Shown here: positions 53,723-63,603 of the stretch, piece by piece
Layout: each line of letters starts with the position of its first letter
Numbering within the stretch: the first letter of the stretch is position 1
Source: Georgenia satyanarayanai
GTDB taxonomy: Bacteria > Actinomycetota > Actinomycetes > Actinomycetales > Actinomycetaceae
DNA: 64,000 nucleotides
NCBI RefSeq assembly: GCF_900116375.1
Contig: NZ_UETB01000001.1
Span: forward strand, 62,001-126,000
Reading direction: 5' to 3'
Notes under the pieces: generated by a model
What the model saw: only the letters and a program-made list of their open reading frames with translations
The model's database searches: none
Told to the model about the DNA's origin: nothing
Position numbers and translations under genes: made by a program

Positions 53723-54898
53723 GTGCGCGAGGCGCTCCTACCCAGGGCGGCGCTGCCCTACCTGGACGTGGCGGTGCCCGCGCACACCCACCACGCCGAG
53801 CTCGCCCCGCTGCGGCGCGAGGCCCTCGACGTCCTCGCGGCCGGGTACCGCTCCACCGGCCGCACCCTCCTCGGCGTCCTCGGCTGGGCGCTGACCGCCG
53901 CAGGAGCCACCACCCTCGCCGTGCTCCCGTGGCAGGGGCCGGCCACGACGACGACGGCGGTGCTCGCCGTGGCCGGCACGCTCGTCCTGGCTGCGGGGCT
54001 GTGGCTCGCCGCCGGCGTGCTGCGCGCCGGCCGGCGCCTCACCGGCGCCGCCGCCGCGTGGCTGCGCGTGCCCGCCGCGGGCGCGAGCGACACCGACTCC
54101 GGCGGCCTGCTCAAGGTCCTGCGCTGGCGGGCGGTACTCGCGGCGGTCGCGGCCGCGGTGGCCGTCGCGCTCACCGTGACCCTCGCCTGGGCGCTGACCC
54201 GCACCGGCGCCCTCGGTGCTGCCTACCTCAGCACCGGCGGTGCCCCCGCCGTGCCGGACGCGACCCGTGCCGTCGTCGTCGCAGCGCTTGCGGTGGGGGC
54301 GTTGACCGCCGCCGGCGCCGCCGTGAGTACCTTCGGCGGCGTGCGCGTCGTTCTCGAGGCGGCCTGGACCCGCCCCACAGTGGCGAGCGAGCCGGCGCCC
54401 CGGCACCCGGCGGTCCTCGCGCCGCCGTTCCTCGGGCCGCCGACCGTCGAGCCGCCGTTCCTCGGGCCGCCGACCGTCGAGCTCGACCTGTCCTCCGTGC
54501 GCACCGCCCTCGCCGGCCAGGAGGGCGCCGCGCCGGCCGGCGCTGGTGAGCCGCGCGTGGAGGTCGTCCTGCCGGACGGCCGTCGCCTGGGGCCGGGCAC
54601 CACCCTCGTCGGGCGTCGCCCCGAGGTTCGGCCCGAGGACCTCGTGGACGACGTCGTCGTCCTCACCGACCAGACCGTGACGAAGACGCACGCCGCCATC
54701 ACCGTCGAGGGCGCGCAGGTGCGCGTCGTGGACCGCAGGTCGACGAACGGTACGCTGCTCGAGGCTCCCGACGGGTCCCTCGTCCGCTGCCGCCCGTGGC
54801 AGGTCACGACGGTGCGGACGCCCGCGATCATCCACCTGGGACGCACCCGGCTGCACGTGCGAGCCGGTGCCGCCCGACGTCCGCTCGAGGTCGCTTGA
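53723..54898 (+). CDS. Membrane protein with C-terminal FHA domain (first of two)
   Basis: A 391-residue protein: a soluble N-terminus (about 50 residues), four hydrophobic helices (to about residue 215), a Pro-rich linker with an exact tandem repeat (PPFLGPPTVE twice), and a C-terminal FHA domain (TTLVGRRPEVRPEDL, TVTKTHAAITV, RRSTNGTLL). The topology puts the FHA domain in the cytoplasm, where it could bind phosphoproteins made by the cluster kinase. Not assigned to a named family. GTG start with GAGAGGA upstream. Confidence 0.82.
   Translation: MREALLPRAALPYLDVAVPAHTHHAELAPLRREALDVLAAGYRSTGRTLLGVLGWALTAAGATTLAVLPWQGPATTTTAVLAVAGTLVLAAGLWLAAGVLRAGRRLTGAAAAWLRVPAAGASDTDSGGLLKVLRWRAVLAAVAAAVAVALTVTLAWALTRTGALGAAYLSTGGAPAVPDATRAVVVAALAVGALTAAGAAVSTFGGVRVVLEAAWTRPTVASEPAPRHPAVLAPPFLGPPTVEPPFLGPPTVELDLSSVRTALAGQEGAAPAGAGEPRVEVVLPDGRRLGPGTTLVGRRPEVRPEDLVDDVVVLTDQTVTKTHAAITVEGAQVRVVDRRSTNGTLLEAPDGSLVRCRPWQVTTVRTPAIIHLGRTRLHVRAGAARRPLEVA
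54421..54480 (+). repeat. Exact 30-bp tandem duplication in the linker of the TM-FHA gene
   Basis: Bases 54421-54450 and 54451-54480 are identical and in frame, each encoding PPFLGPPTVE. This is a recent slippage-type duplication in a disordered linker. Confidence 0.95.
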
Positions 54899-54899
54899 C

Positions 54900-56246
54900 A
54901 TGCCGCTGACGCCCCCCGCCGCCCGCCCCTGGCTGGGGCCCGACTCCCGCAACCGGCCGTGGCCCGGACACGGCGCGATGATGATCCGGCGCGCCGAGGC
55001 GCTCGGCGACCTCGCCGCAGCCCTCGGTTCCTGGGCCCGCCTCGGTCTCGCCGCGCTCGCCTGGGCGCTCGGCGCCGGGGGAGCGGTGCTCGTGGGACGC
55101 GGCGTCGCCGACGGCGGCGAGGGCTCCTCCTCCGCCGTCGGGATCGGCCTGCTCCTGGCCGCCACGCTGCTCGGCGGCGTCCTCGTCGCCACCGGCTCGG
55201 CACTCACCCGCGCCACCGCGGCCTGGTGGACCCTGGCCACCGCCGTCCGCGCGGACGGCGGGCGCGTCGACGCGACGACGGCGGACCCCGACACCCTGCG
55301 CGCGCACGAGGAGGCCGTCACGGCCGACCGCGCCCCCGGAGCCGGGGAGCTGTGGCGCCCGCCGCTGCTGCCGCGCACGCTCGTGGTCCTCCTCCTCGGC
55401 GCGGCCGCAGTCGTCCTCGCCGTGCGCGCCGTCCTCGGCTACGGCGAGGCGTCCACGCCCTACGCCCCCGACGAGGTGCGGGGGGCGTGGCTCACCGAGG
55501 CGCTCCTCGCGCTCGTGTGCCTGCTCCCGGCGCTCCTCACCGCCAGTGGCCTGCGGCGCGTGCACCGCGCGCGCATGCACCGGGTGGCCCACGACGAGCC
55601 GGCATCCGCCGACGCTGCGGTCGGGGCGCTCACGCCCGCCGTCGGCAGCGGCCCGATCGTCGTCGGCGGCCGGGCCCCGGGCCAGGTGACCCCGTCGCCC
55701 GCCGACCTGGCGTGGCCCGGTCCGCCGCAGGTGGTCCCGGACGCACCGGCCCCGAGCGCGTCGGCACCTGGCGTGTCGGCAGCTGAGGCGTCGGAGGCCC
55801 TCGCGGCACCCGCACCCGGGGCTCCGGTGGCCTCTGCGGCGCCGGCGGCTGTTCCGACCGACGTGAGGCCGACCGACGTGACGCCGACCGGTGCGGCCCC
55901 GACGGTGCACCTGTCCGACGGTCGCGCCCTCGCGCCCGGCCGCACCCTCGTCGGCCGTGCGCCGCAGGCCCGCGCCGAGGAGGAACCAGCCGCACTCCTC
56001 GCGGTACCCGACGAGCGCGTCTCCAAGACCCACCTCACGGTGACCGTCGAGCCGCGACGCGTCGTCGTCGTTGACCGCGGCTCGACGAACGGCACCGTCC
56101 TCCACCTGCCCGACGGCAGCAGCCGCCCCCTGACGCCCGGCGAGCCGGTCGAGGTGGCCGACGGCGACGTCGTCGTCCTCGGCGGGACGACGCTGACGGT
56201 CGGGGACACCGACGTCGAGCACACCGTCCTGCGCGAGCCGCGATGA
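54900..56246 (+). CDS. Membrane protein with C-terminal FHA domain (second of two)
   Basis: A 448-residue paralogue-like protein. It has four hydrophobic segments (about 40-65, 78-105, 158-185, 200-225), a long Ala/Pro-rich linker with a duplicated DVRPTDVTPT stretch, and a C-terminal FHA domain (RTLVGRAPQARAEEE, RVSKTHLTV, RGSTNGTVL). The ATG overlaps nothing but lies one base after the previous stop. Same architecture as its neighbour, so the two probably form a heteromeric membrane complex, an inference from pairing only. A strong hairpin follows. Confidence 0.82.
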   Translation: MPLTPPAARPWLGPDSRNRPWPGHGAMMIRRAEALGDLAAALGSWARLGLAALAWALGAGGAVLVGRGVADGGEGSSSAVGIGLLLAATLLGGVLVATGSALTRATAAWWTLATAVRADGGRVDATTADPDTLRAHEEAVTADRAPGAGELWRPPLLPRTLVVLLLGAAAVVLAVRAVLGYGEASTPYAPDEVRGAWLTEALLALVCLLPALLTASGLRRVHRARMHRVAHDEPASADAAVGALTPAVGSGPIVVGGRAPGQVTPSPADLAWPGPPQVVPDAPAPSASAPGVSAAEASEALAAPAPGAPVASAAPAAVPTDVRPTDVTPTGAAPTVHLSDGRALAPGRTLVGRAPQARAEEEPAALLAVPDERVSKTHLTVTVEPRRVVVVDRGSTNGTVLHLPDGSSRPLTPGEPVEVADGDVVVLGGTTLTVGDTDVEHTVLREPR

Positions 56247-56252
56247 CGGGGA

Positions 56253-56282
56253 GCTACCCCCGTGGTCGGACACGGGGGTGGC
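56253..56282 (+). terminator. Strong hairpin ending the FHA/translocase cluster
   Basis: ACCCCCGTG (56256-56264) pairs perfectly with CACGGGGGT (56271-56279) around a 6-nt loop, extended by three more pairs including a wobble. It lies 7 bp after the stop of the last cluster gene. No T-tract. Confidence 0.75.
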
Positions 56283-56612
56283 CGGGGAGGGTGATGCGAT
56301 CGCTGTGAGCGCCGAGAGCCCGTGGCAGGGGGGATCTCGCCGTCCCCGACAGGCCGGGTGACCTCGGCCAGCACCGCGACGAGGACGACGCATGAGGGGT
56401 CCCAGCGCTCCGGCGGCTGGCGTTCGTCGAGAGGCTCGAGGACGTGCCGCGGACCTCCGCCGCGGAGTTCCGGCAGGCCGCGCGCCAGGTGCACGTCCGG
56501 GGGATCGACGACCGCGCCGCCCGCGGGCAGATCCCGATACCCCGCCGGGGTGGCCGGGCGGCGTGCCCGTTCCGCCGGTGAGACATGGGCCAAGCCGTGC
56601 GGCGGCGTGCGC
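56283..56612. other. 330-bp stretch without a convincing gene
   Basis: Between the terminator and the leuA promoter. On the plus strand one frame reads RLAFVERLEDVPRTSAAEF and on to IPIPRRGGR before a stop at about 56582, and a second piece ends at a TGA around 56392. Both look faintly coding, as in a decayed gene, but there is no start signal and no family match. Otherwise nothing is seen. Confidence 0.4.
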
Positions 56613-56618
56613 TAGAGT
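56613..56618 (+). promoter_or_regulatory. -10 element for the leuA leader transcript
   Basis: TAGAGT, 7 bp upstream of the leader-peptide GTG at 56626. Transcription would begin at or next to that codon, so the leader mRNA is probably leaderless, as described for other actinobacterial amino-acid leader peptides. No clear -35. Confidence 0.55.
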
Positions 56619-56625
56619 CGGTGGC

Positions 56626-56679
56626 GTGCACCACGTCAGGAGTCTTCTCCTCCTTCGCTGCCGCGGCGAGGCCCTCTAG
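56626..56679 (+). CDS. leuA leader peptide (attenuation)
   Basis: A 17-codon frame, VHHVRSLLLLRCRGEAL, with four consecutive Leu codons (CTT CTC CTC CTT) and a fifth at the end, 67 bp before leuA. When charged leucyl-tRNA is scarce the ribosome stalls on this run and changes RNA folding downstream. The start lies at the predicted transcription start (no Shine-Dalgarno). The mirrored stem CCGCGGCGAGG/CCTCGTCGCGG begins within the last codons. Confidence 0.85.
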   Translation: MHHVRSLLLLRCRGEAL

Positions 56680-56716
56680 CAGCCGGCCCCTCGTCGCGGT
56701 GTCTCTCGTGCCCGGC
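56661..56716 (+). promoter_or_regulatory. Attenuator stems between leader peptide and leuA
   Basis: CCGCGGCGAGG (56661-56671) can pair with CCTCGTCGCGG (56689-56699; one wobble). Alternatively GCCGG (56682-56686) can pair with CCGGC (56712-56716). The two are mutually exclusive, and a ribosome stalled on the Leu run would affect the first. Folding was judged by eye only. Confidence 0.5.
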
Positions 56717-56742
56717 GCACCAGACAACAGCGAAGTGGATGA

Positions 56743-58503
<1,761 letters not shown>

Positions 58504-58592
58504 CCCGTCCGCCCGGACCTCCGCCCGCTGCGCCACACGGGGCGCGACGGGCGAGGGAGGGGTTTCCCGGCGGTCGGCCTAGCATCGGAGAA

Positions 58593-59822
58593 ATGGCCTC
58601 CCTTCCCTCCTCGGCGCCCGCCTCCGACACGGTCCGCCGGGCCGTGCCGTGGGCCGTCGTCGTCGGTGTCGTCCTCGTCGCTCTCAACCTCCGTGGGCCG
58701 ATCCTCGCGCCCGCCCCGGTCCTGGGGCTGCTGCGCGAGGACCTCGGGCTGTCCTCCACCACCGCGGGGCTGCTGACGAGCCTTCCGGTGCTGTGCTTCG
58801 CCCTCGCCGGGCCGCTCGTGCCGCGTGTCATCCGCCGGGTCGGTCCCGACGGCGCGGTGCTCGTGTGCCTGCTGGGCATCCTCGGCGGCACGGTCGTGCG
58901 CTCGGCGGGGGGCACGGGGAACGCGTTCCTCGGAACGGCGGTCATCGGCGCCGCGATCATGATCGGCAACATCGTCGTCCCGGTGATCATCCGCCGTGAC
59001 GTGCCCTACCACCGCGCCACCGCCGTCACCGGGCTGTACACCGCCTCGCTCAACATCGGCGGGACCCTCACCTCGCTGGGGACCGTGCCGCTGGCCGAGG
59101 CGGTGGGCTGGCGCTGGGCGCTGGCGCTGTGGGGCGTGCTCGCCGTCGTCGGCCTGCTCTACTGGGTGCGCCTGCGCGCCCGCCGGTCGGCCGCCGTCGC
59201 GGAGGCGGACGAGGCTGCCCGCTCGGGCGGTGCGTCGACCCGTGTCTCACCGTCCGTCAGCCGCATCGCCTGGCTGCTCGTCCTCGCCCTGGGCTGCCAG
59301 ACCTTCGCCTACTACGGCCTGTCCGGCTGGCTGCCCACGCTGCTGACGGACACGCAGGGCCTGGACCCGGCAGCGGCCGGCTCGGCGGCGTCCCTCTTCC
59401 AGCTCTTCTCCGTGCTCGGCGCCCTCGGCGTGCCGCTGCTCGCCGCCCGCACGCCGGGATGGGTCCCGATGGCCGTCATCGCCGCCAGCTGGGTGGCCAT
59501 GCCGGTGGGCCTGCTCCTCGCGCCGGGCGCCTTCGTCCTCTGGTCGCTCTTCGGCGCGATCGGGCACGGCGGGGCCTTCACAGCGATCCTGTCGATCATC
59601 GCCCAGACGAGCGGCAGCGACCGCGAGGCGGCCACGGTCTCCGCCCGCGTCCAGACCGGCAGCTACGTGGCCGCGGCCTCCGCCGGCCCGGTCGTCGGCG
59701 CCCTGAGCTCCGCGACCGGCGGGTGGACCGGGCCGCTGCTCCTCGTCCTCGGGGCGGTGCTCACCTTCAGCGCCGCGGGCGTGAGCGCCGCCGTGATGGC
59801 CCAGCGCCACGGCAGGTCCTGA
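58593..59822 (+). CDS. MFS transporter of the CynX/NimT type
   Basis: A 409-residue, 12-helix major-facilitator protein starting MASLPSSAPASDTVRRAVPW with LNLRGPILAPAPVLGLLRED after helix 1, the pattern of the cyanate/2-nitroimidazole (CynX/NimT) transporter group. A charged central loop (RARRSAAVAEADEAARSGG) separates the two halves. The substrate is unknown. TAGCAT 17 bp upstream may be its -10; the ATG is preceded by GGAGAA. Confidence 0.85.
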   Translation: MASLPSSAPASDTVRRAVPWAVVVGVVLVALNLRGPILAPAPVLGLLREDLGLSSTTAGLLTSLPVLCFALAGPLVPRVIRRVGPDGAVLVCLLGILGGTVVRSAGGTGNAFLGTAVIGAAIMIGNIVVPVIIRRDVPYHRATAVTGLYTASLNIGGTLTSLGTVPLAEAVGWRWALALWGVLAVVGLLYWVRLRARRSAAVAEADEAARSGGASTRVSPSVSRIAWLLVLALGCQTFAYYGLSGWLPTLLTDTQGLDPAAAGSAASLFQLFSVLGALGVPLLAARTPGWVPMAVIAASWVAMPVGLLLAPGAFVLWSLFGAIGHGGAFTAILSIIAQTSGSDREAATVSARVQTGSYVAAASAGPVVGALSSATGGWTGPLLLVLGAVLTFSAAGVSAAVMAQRHGRS

Positions 59823-59871
59823 GCGCCGGGGCGCGGCGAGGACAGCCGCGCGTCGGTCGGCGGGGCGGCCG

Positions 59872-60351
59872 TCAGCCGGCGTCGACCTCCGGCGCGGCCA
59901 CCGGCCAGATGATGCGGGTGCGCCAGGTGCCCGGGTCGGGGTCGGAGCTCGGCCCCGCCTCGTAGAGCTCCCAGCTCTCCTCCCGTACCTGGACGTCGTG
60001 CTCCCCTGTCCAGCGCTCGATCTCCTCGTAGGTCTCGCGCAGCACCGTGTAGCTGCCCCGGTGGGTGGCCTCGACCGCGCGGGTGGCGGGCAGCGCGCCC
60101 ACCACGAGGTCACCACCCCCGCTCCAGGGCTCGGTGAGCGGGAACCCGGCCTCGACGTCGATGACGTCGCTCGGGGCGCCCCGGTAACGCGCGAACGGCG
60201 CACCGGCGATGTGTGCGCCGGCGCCCTCGACCTGCGCGGCCACCGTGTCGAACGCCTCCTCGAGGAAGGCGGGCAGCTCCGCCACCGGCACCCGGCGGCG
60301 GATGCCGACCGTGGGCCGCTCCTCGACATCGATGAGCGAGATGTCGTTCAT
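59872..60351 (-). CDS. GyrI-like small-molecule-binding domain protein
   Basis: A 159-residue single-domain protein like the effector-binding half of BmrR/Rob regulators (GyrI-like): VEERPTVGIRRRVPVAEL, YRGAPSDVIDVEAGFPL, the conserved THRGSYTVLRETYEEIERW, and a C-terminal strand TRIIWPV. No DNA-binding domain, so it may sequester a hydrophobic ligand or hydrolyse it. Its ATG overlaps the flavodoxin stop, so the two are co-translated. Confidence 0.82.
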   Translation of the reverse strand: MNDISLIDVEERPTVGIRRRVPVAELPAFLEEAFDTVAAQVEGAGAHIAGAPFARYRGAPSDVIDVEAGFPLTEPWSGGGDLVVGALPATRAVEATHRGSYTVLRETYEEIERWTGEHDVQVREESWELYEAGPSSDPDPGTWRTRIIWPVAAPEVDAG

Positions 60352-60881
60352 GTCTTCTCCTCAGGTGAGGGCGGACCGGCCGCGGGGTCGCGGGCGGCGA
60401 GGGCACCGATCCGGCGGCCCCAGTCCCGGGCGCGTTCCAGCTCGCCCGGCAGGAGGGGCCCCTCGGCGTCCCGGACGTAGAAGCTCTCCGGCTCGGTGAG
60501 GAGCTCCGCGCCCAGGCGGAGCAGCACCCGCGCGGCCTTGCGCCCCGCGTGACCGGGGAGGTCGGGGTGGCGCACGTGGGTGTCGAAGGCCGTCACCGGG
60601 AGGCTGAGCGGCCCCGAGCTCCCGAGCCACTCCCGGATGCCCGTCGTGACGACACGCCCGCCGCGGGCCGCGGCGTCGCGGCGGGTACTGGGCCGGCTCA
60701 TGCCCAGGGCGTGGGTGGGGCCGCCGACCACGAGGACCTGCGCCACCACCTCGTGGGGCGGTGGGGCGGTGGCGACGTCGAGGAGCTCGACGTCCAGCGC
60801 GGTGCCCAGGCCCTCGGTCACGGCGCGCGCGACGGCCGCGGTGTTGCCCAGCTCGGACTCGTAGACGACGACCGCGCCCAT
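60348..60881 (-). CDS. Flavodoxin-like protein
   Basis: A 177-residue flavodoxin fold: FMN-phosphate loop [15 protein letters not shown] near the N-terminus, [16 protein letters not shown], and [14 protein letters not shown]. The C-terminal helices end the domain. An electron-transfer role, or a WrbA/FldA-like role, is possible; no partner reductase is adjacent. The ATG at 60881 fits the fold start, and an in-frame upstream extension to 61007 is unsupported. Confidence 0.83.
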   Translation of the reverse strand: MGAVVVYESELGNTAAVARAVTEGLGTALDVELLDVATAPPPHEVVAQVLVVGGPTHALGMSRPSTRRDAAARGGRVVTTGIREWLGSSGPLSLPVTAFDTHVRHPDLPGHAGRKAARVLLRLGAELLTEPESFYVRDAEGPLLPGELERARDWGRRIGALAARDPAAGPPSPEEKT

Positions 60882-61014
60882 CCTGCCCACCTCCAGCCGT
60901 GCCGGCCTTGCTCGGAGGCTATCGCGCGCCGCACGGGGGGAGAAGGGCCCTTCGTCCCCGGTGCCCCGGCGAGCCGGGTCGCTCGCCGGCCGCGCGGCGG
61001 GGGACAATGGACCG

Positions 61015-61746
61015 GTGAAGCTCTACCGGGACGAGGCCGTGGTGCTGCGCACCCACAAGCTCGGTGAGGCAGACCGGATCATCACCCTGCTCACCCGCGC
61101 GCACGGCCGGGTCCGGGCGGTGGCCAAGGGCGTGCGCCGCACGAGCTCGAAGTTCGGCGCCCGCCTGGAGCCCTTCTCGCTCGTCGACGTCCAGCTCCAC
61201 GTCGGGCGCAGCCTCGACATCATCACCCAGGTGGAGACCCAGGCCCCCTACGGGCGCTCGATCGGCTCCGACTACTCGCTGTACACGTCGGCGACGGCGA
61301 TGGTCGAGACCGCCGAGCGGCTCACCGAGGAGGAGGCCGAGCCCGCGCCGCAGCAGTACCTCCTGCTCGTCGGCGCCCTCCACGCGCTGGCCACCCGCCG
61401 CCACCCGGCGAGCCTCGTCCTCGACTCCTACCTGCTGCGCTCGCTCGCCGTCGCCGGCTGGGCACCGAGCTTCGACGACTGCGCCCAGTGCGGCCGGCCC
61501 GGTCCGCACCACGCCTTCCACGTCGCCCAGGGCGGGGCGGTCTGCGACCGCTGCCGCCCGCCGGGCTCCTCGGCGCCCGCGCCGCAGACCCTCGACCTCC
61601 TCGGCGCGCTGCTGTCGGGTGACTGGCCCGCCGCCGAGGGCTCCGCCCAGCGGGACCGGGACGAGGCCTCCGGCCTGGTCGCCGCCCACCTCCAGTACCA
61701 CCTCGAGCGCCAGCTGCGCTCCCTGCGCCACGTGGAGCGCGTGTGA
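61015..61746 (+). CDS. recO: DNA repair protein RecO
   Basis: Loads RecA with RecF/RecR and anneals ssDNA. The 243-residue protein has the N-terminal OB-fold ([37 protein letters not shown]) and a C-terminal zinc site with two CxxC pairs ([17 protein letters not shown]). GTG start; no strong Shine-Dalgarno visible. Overlaps uppS by a GTGA junction, the standard actinobacterial recO-uppS pair. Confidence 0.94.
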   Translation: MKLYRDEAVVLRTHKLGEADRIITLLTRAHGRVRAVAKGVRRTSSKFGARLEPFSLVDVQLHVGRSLDIITQVETQAPYGRSIGSDYSLYTSATAMVETAERLTEEEAEPAPQQYLLLVGALHALATRRHPASLVLDSYLLRSLAVAGWAPSFDDCAQCGRPGPHHAFHVAQGGAVCDRCRPPGSSAPAPQTLDLLGALLSGDWPAAEGSAQRDRDEASGLVAAHLQYHLERQLRSLRHVERV

Positions 61747-62519
61747 ACCCGGTCCCGCCCCCGCCGCACCCCTCCGGCGCCCGCCCGCCGGCGATCGACG
61801 CCCGCTTCGTGCCCCGGCACGTCGCCGTCGTCATGGACGGCAACGGCCGGTGGGCCAACGCGCGCGGCCTGCCGCGCGTCGAGGGGCACAAGGCGGGGGA
61901 GGCGAGCCTGCTCGACCTCGTGGCCGGTGCCATCGAGATCGGGGTCACCCACGTCTCGGCCTACGCCTTCTCCACCGAGAACTGGAAGCGCTCCCCGGAG
62001 GAGGTCCGCTTCCTCATGGGCTTCAACCGCGACGTCCTGCGCCGCCGGCGTGACCAGATGCACGAGTGGGGCGTGCGGGTGCGCTGGGCCGGACGCCGCC
62101 CGCGGCTGTGGCGCTCGGTGATCTCCGAGCTCGAGGAGGCCGAGCGGCTCACCGCCGGCAACGACGTGTGCACGCTGACGATGTGCGTCAACTACGGCGG
62201 GCGCGCCGAGATCGCCGACGCCGCGCGGCAGATCGCGCGGGAGGTCGCCGCCGGGCGGCTCAACCCGGAGAAGGTCACCGAGCGGACCGTCGCGCGCTAC
62301 CTCGACGAGCCCGAGCTGCCGGACGTCGACCTCTTCCTGCGCACCTCGGGGGAGCAGCGCACCTCGAACTTCATGCTGTGGCAGGCGGCCTACGCGGAGA
62401 TGGTCTTCCTCGAGGAGCACTGGCCCGACGTCGACCGCCGCAGCCTGTGGCGCGCCGTCGAGATCTACGCCTCCCGTGACCGCCGCTACGGCGGCGCCGT
62501 CGACGCCGCCCAGGCCTGA
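61743..62519 (+). CDS. uppS: Isoprenyl (undecaprenyl/decaprenyl) diphosphate synthase
   Basis: cis-Prenyltransferase that makes the lipid carrier for peptidoglycan precursors. The 258-residue product contains [20 protein letters not shown] near residue 30, [13 protein letters not shown], and the C-terminal [20 protein letters not shown]. Exact chain length of the product cannot be told from sequence. Ends just before a tandem repeat region. Confidence 0.95.
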   Translation: MNPVPPPPHPSGARPPAIDARFVPRHVAVVMDGNGRWANARGLPRVEGHKAGEASLLDLVAGAIEIGVTHVSAYAFSTENWKRSPEEVRFLMGFNRDVLRRRRDQMHEWGVRVRWAGRRPRLWRSVISELEEAERLTAGNDVCTLTMCVNYGGRAEIADAARQIAREVAAGRLNPEKVTERTVARYLDEPELPDVDLFLRTSGEQRTSNFMLWQAAYAEMVFLEEHWPDVDRRSLWRAVEIYASRDRRYGGAVDAAQA

Positions 62520-62530
62520 CCCCCCTCGCC

Positions 62531-62716
62531 CCTCGCGACCCCCACCCCTTTGCGCCGAGCGCTGAGTTGTTACGGCGGCGGCAGGAACAACTCAGCGCTC
62601 GGCGGGTGTGGGCCCTCGCCCCTCGGGCCCTCGCGCCTCGCGACCCCCACCCTTTTGCGCCGAGCGCTGAGTTGTTACGGCGGCGGCAGGAACAACTCAG
62701 CGCTCGGCGGGTGTGG
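62531..62716. repeat. Two direct 81-bp copies, each with a complete family-A hairpin
   Basis: Copy 1 is 62531-62611 and copy 2 is 62636-62716; they differ at one base and are 24 bp apart. Each holds CGCCGAGCGCTGAGTTGTT (62553-62571; 62658-62676), a 14-nt ACGGCGGCGGCAGG loop, and its perfect inverted copy (62586-62604; 62691-62709). A pyrimidine-rich CCCCCACCC tract precedes each. Located between the convergent uppS and DedA-like genes; copy 2 supplies the stop codon and last residues of the latter. Confidence 0.95.
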
Positions 62717-63209
62717 TGGGGCGGCGGCGGCGCCGGTGGACGACGACGGCGCCCACGACCGCGGCCGCGAGCGCGACGATCACCGCGATTCCCGCCGGGG
62801 AGCCGGCCGCCGCGGCCAGCGCCGCGGTCCACACCGCGAAGCCGACCGTGGAGTAGATCGCCGCCCACGCGAGGGCGCCCGGGACCTGCGCCAGGGTGAA
62901 GCGCGGCCACGGGACCTGCAGGATCCCGGCTCCGGCCATGACCATGCTCTGCACGCCCACGGTGAGGTAGGCGACCGGCACGGCGACCAGCCCCCAGCGG
63001 CGCACCAGCTCCACGCCCCGCTGGGCACCCTGCCCGCTGAGAGCGCGGTGGGTGCGCAGCCGCCAGCCCTCCGTCGGGTGGGTGTGGCGCAACGCCTGGA
63101 CGGTGGCGAGGCGCCCGAGCCAGTAGATGCCCTGGCCGCGGAGCATCGCCCCGGAGAAGAGGAAGGCGAAGACCAGCGCGAACGGCCAGCCGGTGAGGAA
63201 CTCAGGCAC
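62697..63209 (-). CDS. DedA/SNARE-associated-like small membrane protein
   Basis: A 170-residue protein with about four hydrophobic segments (FALVFAFLFSGAML, VAVPVAYLTVGVQSMVMAGAGIL, LAWAAIYSTVGFAVWTAAL, VIVALAAAVVGAVVV). The AYLTVGVQSMVMAGAGILQV segment resembles the VTT/DedA domain, though shorter than usual. GTG start overlaps the fur/zur stop by 8 bp. Its C-terminus PTTPAER and stop lie inside the family-A repeat, so the end of the protein may have been changed by the repeat insertion. Confidence 0.65.
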   Translation of the reverse strand: MPEFLTGWPFALVFAFLFSGAMLRGQGIYWLGRLATVQALRHTHPTEGWRLRTHRALSGQGAQRGVELVRRWGLVAVPVAYLTVGVQSMVMAGAGILQVPWPRFTLAQVPGALAWAAIYSTVGFAVWTAALAAAAGSPAGIAVIVALAAAVVGAVVVHRRRRRPTTPAER

Positions 63210-63603
63210 CCGCGCGCTGCCGCGAGCAGTCCGCGCACTGGCCGAAGAGGTCGATGGTGTGCTCGATGTCGGTGAACCCGTGCCGCGCGGCCATCTCCTC
63301 GGCCCACGCCTCCACCGCGTCCCCGCTGATCTCCACCGTGGTGCCGCAGGTGCGGCACACGAGGTGGTGGTGGTGCTTGGCGCTCTCGCAGCGCCGGTAG
63401 AGGGCCTCGCCGTCGTCAGTGCGCAGGACGTCGACCTCACCCACCTCCGCCATGGTCTGCAGGGTGCGGTACACGGTGGCCAGTCCGACGGCGTCCCCGG
63501 CGTCGCGGAGCGACTCGTGCAGCTGCTGGGCGCTGCGAAAGTCGTCGGTGCGCTCGAGGAGGTCGCTGACCGCGGCGCGCTGCCGCGTCATCCGGGGTCT
63601 CAT
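63202..63603 (-). CDS. zur: Fur-family regulator, probably Zur
   Basis: A 133-residue Fur-family repressor: winged helix (TRQRAAVSDLLERTDDF, VGLATVYRTLQTMAE), a metal-binding ESAKHHHHLVC segment and two CxxC pairs (CRTCG, CADC) for the structural zinc. The identity as Zur, rather than Fur or PerR, comes from context: the gene directly follows a ZnuB-type permease gene with an ATGA overlap, the usual actinobacterial znu-zur order. A Zur box would lie upstream of the permease operon, outside the window. Confidence 0.88.
   Translation of the reverse strand: MRPRMTRQRAAVSDLLERTDDFRSAQQLHESLRDAGDAVGLATVYRTLQTMAEVGEVDVLRTDDGEALYRRCESAKHHHHLVCRTCGTTVEISGDAVEAWAEEMAARHGFTDIEHTIDLFGQCADCSRQRAGA

Noticed and set aside
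56392-56679. A 95-codon plus-strand frame that includes the leuA leader peptide at its end
   Set aside because: Its upstream part is Arg/Gly-rich without a start signal; only the final 17 codons, beginning at the predicted transcription start, make sense.
62531-62716. Tandem hairpins considered as a CRISPR array
   Set aside because: Only two units, the repeats are themselves long hairpins, the 24-bp gap is low-complexity, and no cas genes are present.
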